Shown here one piece after another: positions 7,133 to 10,481 of a stretch of 10,481 nt of DNA (the first letter of the stretch is position 1; each line of letters starts with the position of its first letter). The notes under the pieces were generated by a model. That model made no database searches and had not been told where the DNA came from. It worked only from the letters and a program-made list of their open reading frames with translations. The position numbers and the translations under genes are program-made. This DNA comes from an uncultured Lentisphaeria bacterium (GTDB lineage Bacteria; Verrucomicrobiota; Lentisphaeria; JABSQK01; CAJWLW01): NCBI GenBank assembly GCA_913042885.1, contig CAJWLW010000160.1:1-10481 (forward strand), given 5' to 3'.

Positions 7133-8478
7133 ACCGGCATTCCATCTACACACTTTGTCTTCTGCTCGTCAGCTGCCAAGCCCCGGCCAAATCTCTGATA
7201 ATCTCTGCCGCCGGCACATCGATCTGGGCGGCGGAGGTCAGAAAAGACGGGGACACGCTGATCTATACGACCACCAGCGGTACCGAGGCGAGCATCCCCG
7301 TCAAAGGCGCCAAAGTTGTGCCCGGCGTCGTCCGCGGCAAACGTTACAGGCCGGAGTTCATCGAGCGGGTCATCACGTTGATCGACGGTCTGTCGGGTAG
7401 CCACCCGCACCTGAAGAAACAGTTGCGGCCGCTGCATGACGAATGGCAGGTGTTGAAAACGGGCACAGATGAAACTGCCGGGGCCGCGGTTCAGGAAGCG
7501 CTCGACACCTTCAACGCCGGTTCCAGAGATTATGCGGCCTACAACGCCGCAATGACCGACCTCGGCATGATCGACTACAAGGACGTTCAGGGGCGTTTCA
7601 CCGATCAGACCCAGGCGGCCATCGCCAAGGTGAAAACCGGCTACCACACCGTCGGTCTTGCGAAATTGCGAAAACTCGCGGCACAGGGGAGTGCGTCGAT
7701 TGACACTTACCGACAGCTAAAACCGCTGGCGGACGAGCTGCTGTTGACAAAGCCGCCGGAAGCAACGGCACAGGAGGCCCGGACACTGCGCACTACCGCA
7801 AAGAAACAGGCGATCAAAGGAACCATGCAGACGATCAAGGCGGCGCGCCGGGGCGACATGACGATTGAGATATACCTGCAATGCCGCGGGCTGCTCACCG
7901 ATCTTCGCACCTATGTGATCAACAGCGGCAAAGCAACAACCGCAATCGATGAAAAACTGGCGGACCTGGTGGCTGAGGCAGATCGAAGCCTGCCGGAGTA
8001 CGGCTTCAAAAACAATGGCTTTCCGTTGCATCGCGACGACCACAAACTGATCAAACAGGTGGCGCCGTTCTATTCGCAGGCTGCCCCGGCATCACTGCAG
8101 ATCGACAAGCAGGCGTTCTTGATCGGCGAGACCATGCCGCCGAGGGTGCGCCGCGGGCGCGATGCGGAGCTGACCTTCCGCGTTGTTTTCAATCGCCTGC
8201 CGCAGGAGGGCGGGCAGTTCGGCATTTTGATTTATGGCCGTGGCGGCCACAAGGGGAGCAAATATGTGGTGCCGCTTCGGGAATTTAAGATCCAGGACGG
8301 TCATGGCCGTGCCGTCATCCGCGACGATTTCACGCGGCTCGATGAACGCATCGTCAAACGTCTGGCACCCGGTAAGTTCAACGTTTTCGCCTTTCTGGCG
8401 CACACCGACGAGCACGATTCCTCACCTTCCGACTGGCACGTCCTCAGCACCGGCTGCCCTCTGCCGGTCGGCCCCTGA
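7129..8478 (+). CDS. Predicted lipoprotein of unknown function
   Basis: A 449-residue exported protein I do not recognise. The N-terminus MNRHSIYTLCLLLVSC carries a lipobox (LVSC, Cys 16), suggesting lipid anchoring; ordinary signal peptidase cleavage after QAPA is an alternative. Residues about 33-65 (IWAAEVRKDGDTLIYTTTSG and the following SIPVKGAKVVPG) look like a small beta-barrel module. About 75-310 is mainly helical with many Ala, Lys, Leu and Gln, without clear heptads. About 320-440 alternates strands (AELTFRVVFNRLP, GQFGILIYGRGG, GKFNVFAFLAH) in the manner of a beta sandwich. The start is coupled to the small ORF by ATGA. Its last 57 bases overlap the convergent membrane protein gene, and there is no room for a separate terminator. 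It may share a transcript with cdsA-prpC-prpD, which would be an unexpected association. Confidence 0.82.
   Translation: MNRHSIYTLCLLLVSCQAPAKSLIISAAGTSIWAAEVRKDGDTLIYTTTSGTEASIPVKGAKVVPGVVRGKRYRPEFIERVITLIDGLSGSHPHLKKQLRPLHDEWQVLKTGTDETAGAAVQEALDTFNAGSRDYAAYNAAMTDLGMIDYKDVQGRFTDQTQAAIAKVKTGYHTVGLAKLRKLAAQGSASIDTYRQLKPLADELLLTKPPEATAQEARTLRTTAKKQAIKGTMQTIKAARRGDMTIEIYLQCRGLLTDLRTYVINSGKATTAIDEKLADLVAEADRSLPEYGFKNNGFPLHRDDHKLIKQVAPFYSQAAPASLQIDKQAFLIGETMPPRVRRGRDAELTFRVVFNRLPQEGGQFGILIYGRGGHKGSKYVVPLREFKIQDGHGRAVIRDDFTRLDERIVKRLAPGKFNVFAFLAHTDEHDSSPSDWHVLSTGCPLPVGP
7222..7241 (+). repeat. 20-base direct repeat, copy 2 (inside lipoprotein gene)
   Basis: Identical over 20 bases to 2425-2444 and read in the same frame (IWAAEV). 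Here it follows the signal region and begins the first beta-rich module of the lipoprotein. See copy 1 for the flanking partial match. Confidence 0.8.
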
Positions 8479-10032
8479 ATCATTCTGCCCGGCGCTCGCG
8501 TCGTGCCCAGCCCCTGGATCGGCAACGGCCTGCTGGCCGACGGGGAACTTCTCTGGACGGTCGCGTACGCAACGCCATAGCTGCCAGCCCGACGACCAGG
8601 CGTATTCGAGCATCAGCCAGCGTGCCCCGTGCTCGTGCAGCTCGACAAAGACCGGGTCTGCAGGCGCGTAGAACCTGCCGTTGTTCGGGGGTATCAGCAG
8701 GTGTACCTGCTCGTCTTGCCGTTGGGCGTGCACTTCGTCCGTGTAGTAGTCGAGCCTCGCCAGAAATCGGTTGTCGAGCTGGTTGCAATAGATCGCGGCT
8801 GACCGCAGATCAAACAACAGGATCCGCGAATCCTTCCAGTCGTCATCGACAATCGCCGCGATTTCTGCGCCGGTCGGAGGCGTGCCGATAAACTGGTCAC
8901 GCTCTTTGCCTTCCAGCCGCAACGGCCACAGCACAACCAGCACAGCCATCAGCAGGCCGCTGGTGAGGACCATGGAAAACCGGGCGCCAGTGCGGCTCTC
9001 GGTGAAGTTAGGGCGGTACAGCCAACTATAGAGCATGGGTACCCAACAGAACCCGGCCATCAGAAATTCGCCGCCGAAATAAAGTTGCGAGGCACGACCA
9101 CCAGCCAGCACTACTACCAGCGCCGCTGTCAGCCAGAACCCCAGCCGCAGATCGAGTGGCATCGACTTGATGAAATGCGTCACCAGCAACAGTACGGCGA
9201 CAGCGATGCCGGCGACTGCCAGCCGCGGTTCCTCGGCAAACGCCGTGCACAGGGAGGAGTTCTCGAAAAAGGGCAGCAGCCGACGGATACAGAACCATGG
9301 GTCGTGCATGATCAGCCAGTTGCACAGCGGATACAGCAGCGCGATATATATGAGCGGCACAAACAGCAGAGTCGTCAATCCCTGGTGCTGTTCGACCTGT
9401 TTTCTGCCGTAGACCTGCATCAGGATCAGCGTTGCGATGGCGAAAGCGATGCCGACACCGCCGCCCAGCACCAGGATGGCGCAGTTGATGGCCACGACGA
9501 TGAGTTCCCGCAACACCGGCTCACGTTGCCAGCGGCTGACATGGTAAAGGGTGCTGGTCATTACCAAAAGGAAAATCCAGAACGGATTTTGCTCCCACAG
9601 GTAGTTGCGCAGCGCCGGCACCGCGAAAAGGACAGGGACGAAAATAAAGAGCAGCTTGCTGCGCCCGGTGAAATGCACCAGCCGGCACAGGTAGAAAAAA
9701 ACCCAAACCTGGCAGATTGCTACCAACCAGGCCTGCGGGTCGCATCCCCCTGGCAGGACGCCCCGCAACAGCAGCAGCAGCAACGCCGGCAGCGGCGGAT
9801 AATCGAGGACCCCGACGAGCGCCTGTTTGGCCCAGTTCTGCTGGTCCACCAGCGCGATGCAAATGTTCTCGTACACGGCCATCGATTCTGAGCTGGTGAA
9901 CGGCAGGTGCAGCCGCACTGCCAGCAGTCCGACGGCGGCACCGACGATCAGCACCGGCCGGCGCCAGGCCAGTGGTTCGCGGTGCACCTGATGCGAGGTG
10001 CCATACCAAATACGTTCCGCCAGATTACCCAT
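8422..10032 (-). CDS. Polytopic membrane protein, GT39/ArnT-like glycosyltransferase candidate
   Basis: A 536-residue inner-membrane protein with about ten hydrophobic segments between residues 26 and 366, followed by a soluble C-terminal part. The first external loop has acidic residues (E49, E55) and then LDYPPLPALLLLLL (76-89). The YPPL element near a helix start is characteristic of the PMT/ArnT-type family, which transfers sugars from polyprenyl-phosphate donors on the outer face. The C-terminal segment (RILLFDLRSAAIYCNQ, DPVFVELHEHGARWLMLEY) also resembles the periplasmic tails of these proteins. The canonical Asp-Glu start of the loop is not obvious, so the catalytic role is an inference and the substrate is unknown. 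The last 30-odd residues are rich in Ala, Gly, Asp and Gln, look disordered, and are antisense to the lipoprotein end. No strong ribosome binding site precedes ATG 10032. Transcription probably starts in the region shared with the sigma factor gene. Confidence 0.7.
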   Translation of the reverse strand: MGNLAERIWYGTSHQVHREPLAWRRPVLIVGAAVGLLAVRLHLPFTSSESMAVYENICIALVDQQNWAKQALVGVLDYPPLPALLLLLLRGVLPGGCDPQAWLVAICQVWVFFYLCRLVHFTGRSKLLFIFVPVLFAVPALRNYLWEQNPFWIFLLVMTSTLYHVSRWQREPVLRELIVVAINCAILVLGGGVGIAFAIATLILMQVYGRKQVEQHQGLTTLLFVPLIYIALLYPLCNWLIMHDPWFCIRRLLPFFENSSLCTAFAEEPRLAVAGIAVAVLLLVTHFIKSMPLDLRLGFWLTAALVVVLAGGRASQLYFGGEFLMAGFCWVPMLYSWLYRPNFTESRTGARFSMVLTSGLLMAVLVVLWPLRLEGKERDQFIGTPPTGAEIAAIVDDDWKDSRILLFDLRSAAIYCNQLDNRFLARLDYYTDEVHAQRQDEQVHLLIPPNNGRFYAPADPVFVELHEHGARWLMLEYAWSSGWQLWRCVRDRPEKFPVGQQAVADPGAGHDASAGQNDSGADRQRAAGAEDVPVGR

Positions 10033-10324
10033 AAGTCAGGATCATTTGAACAGTGCGTGTTACTGCGGCGTCTAAGGCTTTGATACATGTCGCAGTTCAA
10101 AGCCTTCCGTGACCGCCCGATTCCGGCCAGCGCGCCGGATCGTTGTCCCCGGTCTGCAACTGGTGCAAACCGTTAATTGAGCACCCGTTGCCGGTTCTGC
10201 AACGCCGCTTGACCGCGTCGTTGTATCAGTTACGTTGACAAACACTTCAAGCCGCAGGCGCATTCTCGATCAGTTCAACGCCGACGCCGGGTGGGTTGAA
10301 TAAAAAAGCGATTGCTTACGTCGA
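10033..10324. other. Divergent intergenic region before the ECF sigma factor
   Basis: These 292 bases lie between two divergent genes. They contain the perfect inverted repeat described separately and, on the plus strand, TTGACA at 10235-10240 without a good -10 at normal spacing. A short A-run (10299-10304) precedes the sigma factor start. A minus-strand frame of 63 codons here has no supporting start signal or recognisable content. No RNA gene was seen. Confidence 0.5.
10074..10106. repeat. Perfect 10-bp inverted repeat (operator or leader hairpin)
   Basis: AAGGCTTTGA (10074-10083) and TCAAAGCCTT (10097-10106) are exact reverse complements separated by 13 bases. It lies 42 bases upstream of the membrane protein start, on its 5' side. 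No T-run follows on either strand, so a terminator is unlikely. A binding site for a dimeric regulator, or a hairpin in the mRNA leader of the membrane protein gene, fits the position better. Confidence 0.65.
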
Positions 10325-10481
10325 ATGGAAACAGGCGAGTTTCAGACACGTATTCGAGCGGCCAAGTCCGGCGATGTAGACGCCTTTGCCGAGTTGTTCG
10401 AGGTGTTGCGTCCAGCAACCACCGCGGTGGCTTATCGGCTGGTTGGCCCGAACGATGCGGACGATGTGGTGATGGACACTT
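10325..10481 (+). CDS. ECF-type RNA polymerase sigma factor, N-terminal part (cut by window edge)
   Basis: The first 52 codons of a sigma70-family extracytoplasmic-function factor, which directs RNA polymerase to a specific promoter set. The visible part is the start of region 2: AAKSGDVDAFAELFEVL (12-28), then TAVAYRLVGPNDADDVVMDT (33-52), where the Asp-Ala-Asp-Asp stretch is the core-binding helix hallmark. Region 4 and any anti-sigma gene lie beyond the window. An in-frame TAA 27 bases upstream (10298-10300), with no other start codon between, fixes ATG 10325. No clear Shine-Dalgarno sequence precedes it. It is divergent from the membrane protein gene. Confidence 0.88.
   Translation, partial: METGEFQTRIRAAKSGDVDAFAELFEVLRPATTAVAYRLVGPNDADDVVMDT

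Noticed and set aside
6832..7647. Minus-strand frame of 271 codons
   Set aside because: It runs across the prpD end, the small ORF and the lipoprotein start with no family signal; the plus-strand genes explain the region better.
9085..9891. Plus-strand frame of 268 codons
   Set aside because: It is antisense to the membrane protein gene, and its Gln/Arg-rich composition is the typical shadow of a hydrophobic coding region.
10235..10240. TTGACA as -35 box of the sigma factor promoter
   Set aside because: No acceptable -10 hexamer at 16-18 bases; ECF genes often use other promoter types.
10072..10263. Minus-strand frame of 63 codons in the divergent intergenic region
   Set aside because: It has no supporting ribosome binding site or recognisable content, and it spans the inverted repeat.

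Overview
The window comes from a bacterial chromosome with moderately high GC content and tightly packed, partly overlapping genes. It holds ten protein-coding genes that I can support: seven complete recognisable or well-formed genes, one small gene of 41 codons, and two genes cut by the window ends. The lineage is uncertain. The methylcitrate enzymes PrpC and PrpD and the PcnB start look close to proteobacterial versions. The CdsA signature (VGG...LDVLD instead of HGG...LDRID) is a variant I associate more with Planctomycetes/Verrucomicrobia-type bacteria. No rRNA, tRNA, CRISPR array or insertion sequence was seen.

Layout. On the minus strand at the left, folD (tetrahydrofolate one-carbon metabolism) is followed a few bases later by the start of pcnB (poly(A) polymerase), which runs off the left edge. 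A 332-base divergent intergenic region with a G9 tract and nested inverted repeats follows. Then a plus-strand run begins: a secreted SUMF/FGE-like protein whose stop overlaps the start of a second secreted protein of unknown function (GTGA overlap). After a 167-base gap containing a C9 tract come cdsA (CDP-diacylglycerol synthase), prpC (2-methylcitrate synthase) and prpD (2-methylcitrate dehydratase, GTGA overlap with prpC). A 41-residue small ORF with a strong ribosome binding site follows, coupled by an ATGA overlap to a 449-residue predicted lipoprotein of unknown function.

The lipoprotein gene converges on, and overlaps by 57 bases, a minus-strand polytopic membrane protein that resembles GT39/ArnT-like glycosyltransferases. 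A 292-base divergent intergenic region with a perfect 10-bp inverted repeat then leads to the start of an ECF-type RNA polymerase sigma factor, which runs off the right edge.

How the genes may work together. prpC and prpD carry out the first two steps of propionyl-CoA oxidation by the methylcitrate cycle; the lyase prpB is not in the window. The two secreted proteins at 1535-3282 are translationally coupled and probably act together outside the cytoplasm. The small ORF and lipoprotein form a second coupled unit. These uncharacterised exported proteins, rather than the metabolic genes, are the least explained part of the window.
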